63,148 nucleotides of DNA from Prochlorococcus sp. AG-436-D21 (GTDB lineage: Bacteria > Cyanobacteriota > Cyanobacteriia > PCC-6307 > Cyanobiaceae), in NCBI GenBank assembly GCA_003212655.1, contig QCPF01000007.1:1-63148 (forward strand), in the 5' to 3' direction. Under the pieces are notes generated by a model, which was given only the letters and a program-made list of their open reading frames with translations, was not told where the DNA came from and ran no database searches. This document shows positions 36,943 to 47,796 of this stretch, in pieces (positions within the stretch are counted from its first letter, which is position 1; each line of letters opens with the position of its first letter). The position numbers were made by a program, and so were the translations under genes.

Positions 36943-39207
36943 TTATTTTTTTGATTGATGTTTGAATATACTCACGCTTAATGGGGGCAAAGCAAGTTCT
37001 AGAGCATTTTGATAATCATGAATATTGTAATTTATAGTTTCTTTACCCCCCATATTTCCTTTGTTACTGCCCCCGTATCTAGAGCCATCCGAATTAAAAA
37101 TTTCTTTATAGAATCCTTCCACAGGAACACCTACTTTGTATGACCCATGAGTATTAGGTGTAAAGTTAGCAACAACAACAAGCCACTCATTGGTATCGTT
37201 TTCTCTCCTCATGAAACTTATAACCGAATTAGATTTGTCATTACAGTCTATCCATTGAAATCCATAAGGATCAAAGTCATTTTTCCATAATGCAGGTTCA
37301 TTTTTATAAAGAGCGTTTAGGTCATCAATCAAGTTTCTGATACCTTTATGAGGCTCAAATTCTAGTAACTCCCATTGCAGATCATCCCAAACATTCCATT
37401 CTTGTCTTTGCCCAAATTCCATTCCCATAAATATTGTTTTTTTACCAGGGTGGGTCCACATATAAGTTAGTAATGCTCGAGTATTTGCATATTTCTTCCA
37501 GTCATCGCCAGGCATTTTATGCAAAAGATGACTTTTACCATGGACAACCTCATCATGACTAAGTGCAAGCATAAAGTTCTCTGTATAGTTATATGTAATT
37601 GAGAAAGTCACACTATTTTGATGGAATTGCCTAAACCAAGGATCTATTTCAAAATAATCAAGCATATCGTGCATCCATCCCATATTCCATTTTAAGTTAA
37701 ACCCTAACCCTCCCATGTCAGTTGGTTTGGTTACCATTGGCCAAGTTGTTGATTCTTCAGCGATAGAAAGTGCACCTGGGAAGTGTTGGAAGAGTACATG
37801 ATTAGCCTGTTGAAGAAATGTAACGGCTTCTATATTTTCATTCCCGCCATTTTCATTGGGTATCCATTCTCCATCGGGACGTAGATAATCTCTGTAAAGC
37901 ATTGAAGCTACAGCATCTACTCTTATGCCATCAATATGAAACTCTTCAAACCAATAAACGAGATTTGCTACTAAGAAATTTCTTACTTCGTTTCTGCTGT
38001 AATTAAATATTAGGGTTCCCCATTCTTTGTGTTCACCTATTCGTGAATCTCCATGCTCATAAAGATGGCAGCCATCAAAAAATGCTAAACCATGCTTATC
38101 TTTTGGAAAATGACCGGGCACCCAATCAAGAATTACGCCTATGCCCTCTTCATGACATTTATTTACAAACTCTCTAAATTCATTTGGGGTGCCAAATCTA
38201 CTTGTTGGTGCATACCAGCCTGTGACTTGGTATCCCCATGAACCATCAAAAGGATGTTCAGATATTGGCATTAGTTCAATATGAGTGAATCCTCTTTCTT
38301 TTACGTAAGGGATTAGTTTCTTGGTTAACTCTGGATAAGTTAATAATCGTGTTCCAGGTTTTAAATCGGCTGCAGGTACTGGTTCTCTTGGTTCACCATT
38401 GTCCTCCAGATATTTATTATCTGTTGATTCATGGAGCCAACTCCCTAAATGCATTTCATAGACTGAAATTGGCTTGTTAATTTGACTAGAAGAATCTCTG
38501 TTTGAAATCCAAGAACTATCATTCCAATTAAAGTTTTTCAACTTTGAAACTATTGAACCATTTTGAGGTCTGATTTCATGAAGGAAACCATATGGATCAG
38601 CTTTCTCATAAATATGGCCTTGTTGTGTTCTTATTTCGTATTTATATGTGTCACCCTCTTTCATTGATGGCATGAATAGTTCCCAAATTCCCCCTAATCT
38701 TTTTTGCATTGGATGATGTCTTCCATCCCAAGAATTTATATCTCCAATTATCGAGATTGATTTTGCATTTGGAGCCCAAATGCAGAACATGACCCCTTTT
38801 TGATTCTTTTCTTCAATAAGATGTGCTCCCATTTTTTCCCAAATATGATGATGATTACCTTCTGCAAAAAGATGTCTATCAACTTCTCCCATCCACTCTT
38901 CTCTAAATGACCAAGGGTCATGTTGTGTATGTGTGATCCCTCCTCGTGAAATATTTATTTCGTAATTATGATTTGGATTTTCAGGCAGGATAGCTTCAAA
39001 AAGCCATTTATGGTTTATGCAATCCGCCTTATAGATATTGTTTTTAAAATTTATTTTAACTTCGTCGGCTTCAGGCATCCATACCCTAATTACCCATTTC
39101 CCTTCATAAAAATGAGGACCTAATATTTTTAATGGATTATCATTGCAACAATTTTCTAGGTTGATAGCTTCTGATTTAATCCAGTCTGCTTGAATTGTCT
39201 CGATCAT
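36943..39207 (-). CDS. glgB: 1,4-alpha-glucan branching enzyme
   Basis: Introduces alpha-1,6 branches in glycogen. The 754-residue protein has two N-terminal beta-sandwich modules (about 1-110 and 110-220), a GH13 barrel and a C-terminal beta domain. Catalytic residues: nucleophile Asp in [13 protein letters not shown] (near 405), acid Glu in [10 protein letters not shown] (near 458) and transition-state Asp in [10 protein letters not shown] (near 525). It starts 48 bp after the CocE-type gene stop. Confidence 0.97.
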   Translation of the reverse strand: MIETIQADWIKSEAINLENCCNDNPLKILGPHFYEGKWVIRVWMPEADEVKINFKNNIYKADCINHKWLFEAILPENPNHNYEINISRGGITHTQHDPWSFREEWMGEVDRHLFAEGNHHHIWEKMGAHLIEEKNQKGVMFCIWAPNAKSISIIGDINSWDGRHHPMQKRLGGIWELFMPSMKEGDTYKYEIRTQQGHIYEKADPYGFLHEIRPQNGSIVSKLKNFNWNDSSWISNRDSSSQINKPISVYEMHLGSWLHESTDNKYLEDNGEPREPVPAADLKPGTRLLTYPELTKKLIPYVKERGFTHIELMPISEHPFDGSWGYQVTGWYAPTSRFGTPNEFREFVNKCHEEGIGVILDWVPGHFPKDKHGLAFFDGCHLYEHGDSRIGEHKEWGTLIFNYSRNEVRNFLVANLVYWFEEFHIDGIRVDAVASMLYRDYLRPDGEWIPNENGGNENIEAVTFLQQANHVLFQHFPGALSIAEESTTWPMVTKPTDMGGLGFNLKWNMGWMHDMLDYFEIDPWFRQFHQNSVTFSITYNYTENFMLALSHDEVVHGKSHLLHKMPGDDWKKYANTRALLTYMWTHPGKKTIFMGMEFGQRQEWNVWDDLQWELLEFEPHKGIRNLIDDLNALYKNEPALWKNDFDPYGFQWIDCNDKSNSVISFMRRENDTNEWLVVVANFTPNTHGSYKVGVPVEGFYKEIFNSDGSRYGGSNKGNMGGKETINYNIHDYQNALELALPPLSVSIFKHQSKK

Positions 39208-39255
39208 GACTGGTAGACATTAACGATTAATAATATCAAATGATTAACCAAAAAA

Positions 39256-40839
39256 TTAATTATTTATAAAAAAAGGTGTCATTTTCATAAATGTTTTATC
39301 AAGGCTAAAACTTAGAGTAATAACTCTATGATTTGATGAAGGAGATCCAATATTTCCCTCCCCAAATCCAGGATTAACTCCAATAGCGGGATAAGCTGCT
39401 GCAGATATAGATAAGCGAAGCTTGCTATCTTTAATCAAACAAATATTTGTTGGTTGCATTGTGATTTGATAAATGCATTCTTCACTTATTTTGGAGTTTT
39501 TAACCCTTAAGAATCCAGTTGAAAATTGATTTACCTTTTCATTACTTTCTTCAACAAGAGATAAAGCAAGGCAGATATCGAAATTGGGCTGATCACTTTT
39601 TACTTGGATTTCTAATGTTGGGACTCCTTTTAAATATTGATCTTCTTCAAAATAATTGGTTTGAAAAACACCTACATCCAGTCGTTTATCAATAATACTT
39701 CTATTAAACTTTCCTGGATTTGGACCTAAATGTCCACCGTCAGATGGAGTAGGTCTCCATGGGTCATGAACAATTGTGAACCATCCTGATCCTTTTGAAT
39801 TTATGGTAAGACTTCCATCCTCAACCTCAACATTTGCTGTACCATCGCTTTTGAGTCCAAAATTAAATTCAGGATTAAATTTGTTATCTAAATCTTCCCA
39901 TTTATTTAATGAAATATTCCATATTTTTTTCTCGTCTTTTAAATTCTTAGAATTAAAATCTTCATCTAATTTTAAATGTTTATCAAAAAAATTTAATAAA
40001 GATTCTTGTGATCCCTCCCACCAATTTAGATGTGTCGCATTCCCAATAATAATCTCTGGACTTCCACCAGCTTCTTTAGATTTTTTATAAAGATCAAAGG
40101 CACCTTTTAAATGTGGATCCCAAAGTCCTCCAATAATTAACATAGGTTGTTTAATCCATGTTGAAATTGGTTTAAATTCTTCAAATGGGCGAGCATTATT
40201 TAAATTTTTAAGCCATTCCAAAACAAAGCTATTAGGATCATATTTTTTTAAAATTTCAATTCCTTCCGTTAAATAACTTTTATTTTCTAAGGCTAATCTT
40301 ATCTTTCCCCACTCAAAAAAATTATTTTCTTTTTTCATTTTTAGTGCCGCGATTTGAAGTCCCCATGCAATATTGTTATGCCACCAATATGCTCCTCCAT
40401 CTGAGCACCAATGATCCTTAATATTCATTCCAGTCATTGCTGGAGATAAACAATCGGGCGGCTTTGAATTTAATTCTCCGGTTAGTTGAGTAAATCCTTG
40501 ATATGAAAAACCATATAAGCCAAGTTTTCCATTACATTCTTTTAGAGACCTTACCCATTCATGAGTTTCTGAAGTATCGCTAGCTTCTTGAGAAAAACCA
40601 TTAAAGACTCCTTCAGAAGAACCCATACCTCTAACGTCTTGAATTATGACCATATACCCTTTGGAAGTCCACCATTCAGGATGAGAATAGGTAATAGTTG
40701 AAGCAATTTCCCTGCCATAAGGTTGTCTCATTAATAATGCAGGCCATGGCCCATTACTATTAGGCAACCAAATCCTTGATATGAGTTTTACTCCATCTCG
40801 CAGTATTAGAGACTTGTCAAACCATCTTGAACCAGACAT
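39256..40839 (-). CDS. CocE/NonD family hydrolase (X-Pro dipeptidyl-peptidase-like)
   Basis: A 527-residue alpha/beta hydrolase. The family layout is clear: MRQPYGRE and QDVRGMGSSEG near residues 35-80, nucleophile Ser in LGLYGFSYQG near 110, catalytic Asp in GGLWDPHLKG near 240 and His in NATHLNWW near 270. The C-terminal half (about 340-527) is the jelly-roll domain ending in VITLSFSLD. Relatives cleave esters, cephalosporin side chains or dipeptides; the substrate here is unknown. There is no signal peptide. It lies 7 bp after a small secreted protein gene. Confidence 0.9.
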   Translation of the reverse strand: MSGSRWFDKSLILRDGVKLISRIWLPNSNGPWPALLMRQPYGREIASTITYSHPEWWTSKGYMVIIQDVRGMGSSEGVFNGFSQEASDTSETHEWVRSLKECNGKLGLYGFSYQGFTQLTGELNSKPPDCLSPAMTGMNIKDHWCSDGGAYWWHNNIAWGLQIAALKMKKENNFFEWGKIRLALENKSYLTEGIEILKKYDPNSFVLEWLKNLNNARPFEEFKPISTWIKQPMLIIGGLWDPHLKGAFDLYKKSKEAGGSPEIIIGNATHLNWWEGSQESLLNFFDKHLKLDEDFNSKNLKDEKKIWNISLNKWEDLDNKFNPEFNFGLKSDGTANVEVEDGSLTINSKGSGWFTIVHDPWRPTPSDGGHLGPNPGKFNRSIIDKRLDVGVFQTNYFEEDQYLKGVPTLEIQVKSDQPNFDICLALSLVEESNEKVNQFSTGFLRVKNSKISEECIYQITMQPTNICLIKDSKLRLSISAAAYPAIGVNPGFGEGNIGSPSSNHRVITLSFSLDKTFMKMTPFFINN

Positions 40840-40846
40840 TTAGGCT

Positions 40847-41113
40847 TTAGATAATGTCTGGACAGTGCAGCCCAATGACGTAGATAGAAAAAATCTCTGC
40901 ATTAACGGGAGTTAACTTTTTTTTGTTTGATACATACTTTATAGCTTTATCTGAACTGGCTGAAATACCTTTTGAATTAAACTCTCTAAACTTATTACAT
41001 AAATTCCTAGCTTCGTTTGGATTTTTTTTAACAGTTTCCAGTAGGTTAGATTGACTAAAAACAGGGTATAGAGAGTTGGAAAACAAAAATAAAAAAAATA
41101 ACAAAGATTTCAT
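40847..41113 (-). CDS. Small secreted or periplasmic protein, unknown family
   Basis: An 88-residue protein whose first 20 or so residues are a hydrophobic signal peptide (KSLLFFLFLFSN), with likely cleavage near VFSQS. The mature part is short and mostly helical with two cysteines (NLCNKF and LHCPDII) that could form a disulfide. ATG at 41113 is preferred; a GTG two codons upstream is possible. It sits 7 bp before the CocE-type hydrolase, a probable operon partner. I do not recognise the family. Confidence 0.7.
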   Translation of the reverse strand: MKSLLFFLFLFSNSLYPVFSQSNLLETVKKNPNEARNLCNKFREFNSKGISASSDKAIKYVSNKKKLTPVNAEIFSIYVIGLHCPDII

Positions 41114-41153
41114 TATCACTGACTTTTTCTAAATTCTACATTAAAAAATTTTT

Positions 41154-41573
41154 TTATCCAAGATTTCCAATAGATTTGTCGATTTGACTAGCTTTTTTGA
41201 TCCATTCTTTTAAGAGAGCAAAAGTTATATCTGTCTCTGTTTTTACTCTAAGAATTCTTTCTAATCTACCAATTTTACGTTCTAATTCGTAAGGGGTAGA
41301 TAGTGATAATGATTTAAGAGAAGATATGCCGCAATGTAAAAGTAGATATGCTTGTGGTGGAGAAATTCCAATTTCTTTTTTAAAAATAGCTATAGCTCTA
41401 ATTTTCTTTAGATTATTCCATGTACATAGTGAAGATTTTCTTTGAATCTCATTTATATCTAAGTCCGAAAGATTACTTAATTTTTCAAATTCAGTTAGAT
41501 TATTTTGTATAAAAAAAGATTTCTCATGTCTAAAGTTATTTGGCAAAAAATCTAAAAAGGTTTTACTTTCCAT
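41154..41573 (-). CDS. Helix-hairpin-helix-like protein (DUF4332-type)
   Basis: A 139-residue protein made of short helices. Residues about 75-125 (IGISPPQAYLLLHCGISSLKSLSLSTPYELERKIGRLERI) match the pattern of DUF4332/helix-hairpin-helix repeats that recur in photosynthetic organisms; an earlier, weaker copy may cover about 20-70. Such repeats bind DNA or mediate protein contact. Role unknown. It lies 11 bp after the next gene upstream on the minus strand (Ycf51-like). Confidence 0.75.
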   Translation of the reverse strand: MESKTFLDFLPNNFRHEKSFFIQNNLTEFEKLSNLSDLDINEIQRKSSLCTWNNLKKIRAIAIFKKEIGISPPQAYLLLHCGISSLKSLSLSTPYELERKIGRLERILRVKTETDITFALLKEWIKKASQIDKSIGNLG

Positions 41574-41584
41574 TTTTTAAAAGA

Positions 41585-42028
41585 CTAATTCATTTTGACA
41601 TTTTTCTGAACTTCTCCTATAACCACTGGTTTACTTACGCCATCTGAAATTTTTTCAATTTTTCTTATCTTTATTTTTACATTCGCACCAGATCTGCTGC
41701 CTTTCCTTAAGTTTTCCGATAATTGTTCTAAAGTTGGGTCAATAGATTCTTCTGGAAAGTCATCATCTGCTTTAGCAATAATCAAATCGAACCCATTGTC
41801 ATAAACAATTGGAACATATTTTGCACCTTCTATTACAACCTTTTCGGAGTAACTTTGTATAAATGCCCAACTACTCAAAGAAAGCAATAATGAAAAGATA
41901 GTTGCTCCAATTATTCGAAATTTAAACCCAAAATTAAATATAAAAGCTGCTATTGTGAAAATGAAAAGAAATATTCCAAAGAATCCAAAAATTTTGGGTG
42001 TGATCTCTAATAGTTCAAAAAAAGACAT
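41585..42028 (-). CDS. ycf51: Ycf51-like (DUF2518) membrane protein
   Basis: A 147-residue protein with two closely spaced N-terminal membrane helices (about residues 12-32 and 37-55) and a soluble C-terminal domain of mixed charge (YVPIVYDNGFDLIIAKADDD onward). The pattern matches the Ycf51/DUF2518 family of cyanobacteria and some plastids, of unknown function. It begins the minus-strand cluster of small genes and is divergent from the TamB-like gene across 52 bp. Confidence 0.7.
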   Translation of the reverse strand: MSFFELLEITPKIFGFFGIFLFIFTIAAFIFNFGFKFRIIGATIFSLLLSLSSWAFIQSYSEKVVIEGAKYVPIVYDNGFDLIIAKADDDFPEESIDPTLEQLSENLRKGSRSGANVKIKIRKIEKISDGVSKPVVIGEVQKNVKMN

Positions 42029-42080
42029 TTAGTGGCTTTGACCTGATTAATTTCTTATATTTTGTAAGCCTACTCTATTT

Positions 42081-45000
42081 TTGGGCTCTAACTTGAAAAA
42101 AATTAGATCTCTAAATTTAAATACTAAGATTCTTTTGGTAGGGATGCTTTTGCCTTTAGGTTTTTTAGGCACTTTTTTATTAAATAATTTTTTAAAAGAC
42201 ACTTATATTTCTAGGAAATTAGAACTAGAAAAAAGTATTGAGAATCTTTTAGATAAAAATGTTGATTTAGGTGATTATGTAGGGATTAGATTTCTAGGTA
42301 TTTCTTTAGGTAATTCAAAAATTAATGATAAAGACAATATAGTTTCTGAAATTACGGCCAAAAATGTATATGTTGGCATTATGCCTTTTAGATCTTTTTT
42401 AAAACAAAAATGGATTGTAAAAATAAGTCCTAAGGAAGCTGCCATAAATATAGATAGAGATTTTTTTAAAAAGGACGAATCTTATAAAGATAATCGAATT
42501 ACAAAAAAATCAAAATCTAAGTATGAGTTGAACTTTAACTTAAATAAATATTCAGATCTGAAGTTTAATAATGCAGGATTAAAAACAAAAGTGAAAGGTA
42601 ATGTAATTTACAAGTCAAGAAATAGACAAATCATTGCAAATATAAAATCAAATTTTGATGAAAAGGGTTTTTTAAAATTTAAATTTAATACAAAATTAAA
42701 TCAAGACTTTTTAAAACTGGATTTATTTTCAAAGGGTTTAGATCTTGATAATTCTGAATATATTATTGGGAATAGAAAAATTAGCTTTAAAAAGGGTACC
42801 TTTAAATCTAACTTTAAATTTAATAAATCATCAAAGCGCACATTTTGTGAAGGAAGATTTTCTTTTACTAATTTAAAAATAAAACCAGAAGATTTTGCAG
42901 AGAATATAAATTCAGATTCAACTAGGTTTTTTTGTAAAGATAATAATTTAATTGGTAATACAGAAAAATTAAATTATGGGACTTTGACTTCGAATTTTAA
43001 TCTAAATATACCCTTTAATAGAATTTCCAATAATATTGATCTAAAAGGAAGTATTGGATACATTAATAGCCTTAACCCAGATATCCAATTATCGGGCAAT
43101 ATTCCCTTTTGGTTTGATAGAAGAGGTATTAATTTTGGAGATATAGATAGTAGTTTTAAGATAAATAGAACTCAATTATCTAATTTAAATATTTTCCGAA
43201 AAAATGATATAAGGGGTTTCCTTACTGCTAAAGGAGAATTAAAAGGAAAAATTAATGATCCTGATATTTCGATAAACTTTAACCTTGATTACCCGCACTT
43301 TAAAGGTATCCGCATTAGAGAAATATGGGAGGGAAATATTAAAAATGAAAATAATGAATTTCTGCTTAATATGAAAAATAAATATTCTCCAATCCCTTCA
43401 TTTCTTTCAATCAACTTTAATTCTGATCTTAAAATAAATAATGCAAATTTTATAAGAGTTTTTAATTCAAATAAAGGTACTATAGAAATAGATAAAGAGG
43501 ATGATGGTTATAATTGGCGAGCGGATAATTTTCCTCTTGATGAGCTTGAATTATCTATAGACAAAAATCAATTCGATAGAATTGATGGAATTATTAATGG
43601 TAAGGGATCAATTTCCTCAGATCCGTCATACCTTGATGGGCGAATTGCTTGGAGTTTAGGCAAATATGGGAATATTAATCTAGCTAATTCATTATTTGAT
43701 TTCCGCGTCAAAGATAATTCTTTTTATATAAATTCCTCATTGTATCCAATTGATGGAGGAATAATTGAAGTCGAATATGATTCAAGTAAAAAAAATTTAA
43801 TTAATTCAGAATTCAGGGATATAAGCACTAGTTGGACTATTCTTACCGCTTTTGATATTTTTAACTTTGATAATAAAAAAGTGATTTCGTTAAGTAAATC
43901 GAATGTCTTAGATGATTTGGAAATAAATAAAGATAATAAATCATTTAAAGAGAGGATCGATCATATAAATAAATTTATTGAAAATAGTAATTTGTTAGAG
44001 GATAAATTTAATTTGCAAAAATATTTAAATAAATTTAAAAGTAGATACAATGGGAAAATCACTATTCAGGGCGATAGACCAGTCAATTATAAATTGAATG
44101 CAAAATTAAATGGCTATCTTGATGTATCTAGAGACGACTATAAGAATAATAAAGAGGAATTTTCTATTGATTTGGAAGGAGGATTATTAACAGGGAAAGG
44201 TTCTTTAAGAATTAAAAAATTTCCATTAAATACAGCAAATATTTTTTTAAATAAACCAAGAGATTTGATTGGAGGGTTGGATATAAATTTGTTTTATGAT
44301 CTTGATACAAAATCTTTCTCTAGCGATATTTTCTCCAACGATTCATCAATTAAAAACAACATAATAACATTTGATAAGGGATTAGTTAAATTTAATAATT
44401 CTATTTTTGATATTGATTTTTCCCTTCTAATAAATGATTCTGAAATCCCAATTAATATTGCAGGTTCAATACCTATAAATAAATCTGATAACTTAGATCT
44501 AAGATTTTTTGGGAATGGAAAATTTATTGAGTTAATAGATATTTTTGCTGATGAATACTTTACATTTAAAGACGGTGATGTAAATCTAAGAGCGATTCTA
44601 AAAGGAACCTTAAATAAACCTTTATTAAATGGATTTATCGTAGTTAAGGATTCTGAAATTGATTTTCTAAACAATATAATAAAAAATATTAATAGTACAA
44701 TAATTTTTGATTTTGACACTTTAGAGATCAATAATCTAGAAGCTAATGATGAAGAATCTGGGAAAATTTTTGTAAAAGGTTCTTTGCCTTTTTATAGTCA
44801 TAATGAATCTAAGAATTCAAAAATTAATTTGATAATGAATAGATTCACTATAAAGAAAGATAATTTTAATTTTTTAATAGATTCTGATTTTGATTTAAGT
44901 GGATCATTTGAAAGTCCTGTTTTGGAAGGTTCTCTATCTTTAAATAATGGATTTATTAATTTTAATAGCACCAATCAAAATGATAAAAAAGAAAAAAATC

Positions 45001-46040
45001 GTATACGAAAAAAGGATAAAAAAGATTGGCCAGAACTCTATTGGAACAATAATGAAAATATCGAAATAATTTCAAATGAAACAATCTTGAATTCAGTTCT
45101 TTTGGGAGAAACTTTGCCTAATTATTTGGATAATTTGAGTTTTAATAATCTTAAATTAAAACTTGGCCCAGATTTTAAAATTCAATATTCAGAATTAGTT
45201 CAAGCTTATTTAGATACCAAATTAGACCTTACTATAAACGGAAAGGTAGGTAATGATTTAAATGCTAGAGGTCTAATTTATCTTAAAAAAGGTAGAGCTA
45301 ATCTATATACCACACCATTTAAACTTGATAAAAATAAAGATAATTATATTTTATTTGCATCAAGAAGTGGCGTTGTTCCATTTATTAATTTTTCTCTGGT
45401 TAGTAAAGTTCCAGATTCTATTATCCCTATAAGTGAAAATAATCAGGATTCAAATATCTCAAGTGATCTTGATGTAAATGCGACTTCTAGTGGTTTTGGA
45501 TCATTTGGGATTGGCAATTCAAGACTTATAAAAATTGAAGCATCTTATGAAGGGTTTTTAGATCAATTATCTTTTGCTGATGAAAATAGAAGAATCCAAT
45601 TAAGGAGCACGCCAAGTTATAACAGATCACAAATAATTGGTTTAATTGGAGGTAACTCTGCAAATTTAATAAATAGAGCATTTATTTCTCAACTAAATAA
45701 TGCTGATGCATTTAGTGAAAGATTTCAGTTATCTCTATATCCTGCGTTAATAGAAAATAATGATTCATTAAATAATATTTTTTCTAATGAAAATTTAGAT
45801 ATAGATAATGATGGTCAATCATCTTCTAATGAAGAATTCTCTTCTCAAGCTTGGGTGGCGGAAATAGGGCTTGATATTACTGATGCGATAAATTTTGCTT
45901 TTCAAACGGTTCCAGGTAGAGATGATATTTCATCTTTAGGAATTTTGACTTTTCAGGCAAATCCAAACTTAGAATTATTAGGTTCTTATGATTCCAATGG
46001 CGATTGGAAAAGTCAAGTTCAATTATTTTTTAGATATTAA
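42081..46040 (+). CDS. TamB/DUF490-like translocation and assembly module protein
   Basis: A 1319-residue protein. One N-terminal membrane anchor (about residues 14-32) is followed by a very long, repetitive beta-rich region typical of bridge-like lipid-transport/AsmA-TamB proteins that span the periplasm. The conserved C-terminal TamB (DUF490) domain is about residues 1000-1319, ending in LQVQLFFRY-like (SQVQLFFRY), reminiscent of a beta-strand partner for an Omp85 protein. It likely helps move phospholipids or assemble outer-membrane proteins. Composition is extreme in Asn, Lys, Ile and Asp. Start is TTG at 42081; a second TTG at 42093 is possible. Confidence 0.88.
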   Translation: MGSNLKKIRSLNLNTKILLVGMLLPLGFLGTFLLNNFLKDTYISRKLELEKSIENLLDKNVDLGDYVGIRFLGISLGNSKINDKDNIVSEITAKNVYVGIMPFRSFLKQKWIVKISPKEAAINIDRDFFKKDESYKDNRITKKSKSKYELNFNLNKYSDLKFNNAGLKTKVKGNVIYKSRNRQIIANIKSNFDEKGFLKFKFNTKLNQDFLKLDLFSKGLDLDNSEYIIGNRKISFKKGTFKSNFKFNKSSKRTFCEGRFSFTNLKIKPEDFAENINSDSTRFFCKDNNLIGNTEKLNYGTLTSNFNLNIPFNRISNNIDLKGSIGYINSLNPDIQLSGNIPFWFDRRGINFGDIDSSFKINRTQLSNLNIFRKNDIRGFLTAKGELKGKINDPDISINFNLDYPHFKGIRIREIWEGNIKNENNEFLLNMKNKYSPIPSFLSINFNSDLKINNANFIRVFNSNKGTIEIDKEDDGYNWRADNFPLDELELSIDKNQFDRIDGIINGKGSISSDPSYLDGRIAWSLGKYGNINLANSLFDFRVKDNSFYINSSLYPIDGGIIEVEYDSSKKNLINSEFRDISTSWTILTAFDIFNFDNKKVISLSKSNVLDDLEINKDNKSFKERIDHINKFIENSNLLEDKFNLQKYLNKFKSRYNGKITIQGDRPVNYKLNAKLNGYLDVSRDDYKNNKEEFSIDLEGGLLTGKGSLRIKKFPLNTANIFLNKPRDLIGGLDINLFYDLDTKSFSSDIFSNDSSIKNNIITFDKGLVKFNNSIFDIDFSLLINDSEIPINIAGSIPINKSDNLDLRFFGNGKFIELIDIFADEYFTFKDGDVNLRAILKGTLNKPLLNGFIVVKDSEIDFLNNIIKNINSTIIFDFDTLEINNLEANDEESGKIFVKGSLPFYSHNESKNSKINLIMNRFTIKKDNFNFLIDSDFDLSGSFESPVLEGSLSLNNGFINFNSTNQNDKKEKNRIRKKDKKDWPELYWNNNENIEIISNETILNSVLLGETLPNYLDNLSFNNLKLKLGPDFKIQYSELVQAYLDTKLDLTINGKVGNDLNARGLIYLKKGRANLYTTPFKLDKNKDNYILFASRSGVVPFINFSLVSKVPDSIIPISENNQDSNISSDLDVNATSSGFGSFGIGNSRLIKIEASYEGFLDQLSFADENRRIQLRSTPSYNRSQIIGLIGGNSANLINRAFISQLNNADAFSERFQLSLYPALIENNDSLNNIFSNENLDIDNDGQSSSNEEFSSQAWVAEIGLDITDAINFAFQTVPGRDDISSLGILTFQANPNLELLGSYDSNGDWKSQVQLFFRY

Positions 46041-46106
46041 CTCAGCAAGAAATTCACTTTAAAGAATCTTTAATTTGAATTATTATTAAATTAACTAAAA
46101 ATTATT

Positions 46107-47417
46107 ATGGCAAATATCTTCGAAGTTCCTCAACCAGGTAATGATCTTCTAGAAAAAGCAGAGAAAGTTCGTTTGGCATCAATACAAATAAGTCAGACTG
46201 AAAATCAAAATCGAATTAAAGCCTTAAATTTTATGGCTGATTATCTAGAAAGAAATTCTAAAGAAATATTAGAGGCTAATAATGCAGATTATTCGAGTGC
46301 AGAAAAAAAAGGTATTTCTGGTGCTTTACTTTCTAGATTAAAGTTATCAAAATCAAAATTAAATTCAGGAATTGAAGGAGTAAGAAAAGTTGGAGAATTA
46401 GCTGATCCTGTAAATCAAGTTCAAATAAAAAGAGAGCTTTCAAAGGGATTAATCTTAGAGAGAAAAACTGTACCAATTGGAGTTTTAGGGGTTATTTTTG
46501 AATCAAGGCCAGATGCTGTGATGCAGATTAGTTCATTAGCAATAAGATCAGGTAATGGAGTAATGCTAAAAGGTGGTAGTGAAGCTAATTTAACAAATAC
46601 AGCAATAGTCAAGGCATTGCAAGAAGGTTTAAATGAATCAGATCTTGATAAAAATTCAATATCATTACTAACAAGCAGAAAAGATAGCATGGCAATGCTA
46701 AATCTTGAGAAATACATTAATTTAATAATTCCAAGAGGAAGTAATGAATTAGTTAAATTTATTCAGGAGAATACAAGAATTCCTGTGTTAGGCCATGCTG
46801 ATGGAATTTGTCATTTGTTTATAGATATTGAGGCAAACCTAGAGATGGCTTTATCAGTCGCTTTGGATAGCAAAATTCAATATCCTGCAGCATGTAATGC
46901 TATCGAAACTTTATTAGTCCATAAAAATATCGCACCAGCTTTTTTAGAAAAGGCCATCCCTTTATTTAAATCTAATGATGTTAAATTAATTGGAGATAAG
47001 AGATCAGTTGAACTAGGTGTAAAGTATGAGGCTAGTATAGAAGATTGGAAAACTGAATATTTGGATTTAATTTTATCGATAAAAATTGTTGATGATCTCG
47101 AGGAGGCAATCACACATATTCAAAAATATAGTTCAAAACATACTGATGGAATAATTACTGAAAATTCACATACTGCTAATAAATTTATGAATGTAGTTAA
47201 TAGTGCAGGTGTTTTTCATAATTGCTCTACTAGGTTTGCAGATGGCTTTAGATATGGATTCGGAGCTGAAGTTGGTATATCAACTCAAACTCTTCCACCA
47301 AGGGGACCTGTAGGTCTAGAAGGCTTGGTAACTTATAAATATTTCCTAAAGGGTGATGGGAATATAGTTGATGATTTTTCATCAAGAAAGGCTATCTATA
47401 CACACAAAGATCTTTAA
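46107..47417 (+). CDS. proA: Gamma-glutamyl phosphate reductase
   Basis: Second step of proline synthesis, reducing glutamyl-5-phosphate with NADPH. The 436-residue aldehyde dehydrogenase-fold protein carries the catalytic cysteine in YPAACNAIETLLV near residue 265, the cofactor segment GVLGVIFESRPD near 130 and the family signature NSAGVFHNCSTRFADGFRYGFG near 370. It leads a tight plus-strand group with folB (11 bp) and a lipase-like gene. Confidence 0.97.
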   Translation: MANIFEVPQPGNDLLEKAEKVRLASIQISQTENQNRIKALNFMADYLERNSKEILEANNADYSSAEKKGISGALLSRLKLSKSKLNSGIEGVRKVGELADPVNQVQIKRELSKGLILERKTVPIGVLGVIFESRPDAVMQISSLAIRSGNGVMLKGGSEANLTNTAIVKALQEGLNESDLDKNSISLLTSRKDSMAMLNLEKYINLIIPRGSNELVKFIQENTRIPVLGHADGICHLFIDIEANLEMALSVALDSKIQYPAACNAIETLLVHKNIAPAFLEKAIPLFKSNDVKLIGDKRSVELGVKYEASIEDWKTEYLDLILSIKIVDDLEEAITHIQKYSSKHTDGIITENSHTANKFMNVVNSAGVFHNCSTRFADGFRYGFGAEVGISTQTLPPRGPVGLEGLVTYKYFLKGDGNIVDDFSSRKAIYTHKDL

Positions 47418-47428
47418 AACTTTTAAAG

Positions 47429-47788
47429 ATGGAAACTTTTTTAAAAATTGAGAATATTAAACTTTGGGCTAGGGTTGGCGTACTTGATGAAGAAAGGGAA
47501 TTAGGACAACTATTTATTTTAGATATATTTTTGTGGACTGATTTTGAAAAATGTACAGTAAGTGATGATATAAAGAAAACAGTTGACTATTCAAAATTAG
47601 TTCAAATTTTAAAAGATCAATCAAAGAAAATATATTGTTTCACAATCGAAAAATACTCAAAAGCAATTTTAGAAATCATTGATCAGGAATTTAAGCTATC
47701 TAAAATTAAAATTATTTTGACAAAATGCAATCCTCCAATCATAGGTTTTGATGGGAAGGTCTCAATAGTAAGAATTCTTGAAAAATAA
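47429..47788 (+). CDS. folB: Dihydroneopterin aldolase
   Basis: Forms 6-hydroxymethyl-dihydropterin in folate synthesis. The 119-residue T-fold protein shows IENIKLWARVGVLDEERELGQLF at the N-terminus (catalytic glutamate in EERE), the strand VDYSKLVQILKD and a closing KIKIILTKCNPP with the substrate-binding lysine. It lies between proA and a lipase-like gene with short spacers, so co-transcription is likely. Confidence 0.93.
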   Translation: METFLKIENIKLWARVGVLDEERELGQLFILDIFLWTDFEKCTVSDDIKKTVDYSKLVQILKDQSKKIYCFTIEKYSKAILEIIDQEFKLSKIKIILTKCNPPIIGFDGKVSIVRILEK

Positions 47789-47796
47789 CAAAAGTA

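Noticed and set aside
44294-44731. 145-codon frame antisense to the TamB-like gene
   Set aside because: Ile/Phe/Ser-rich shadow of an AT-biased gene; the plus-strand frame is clearly the coding one.
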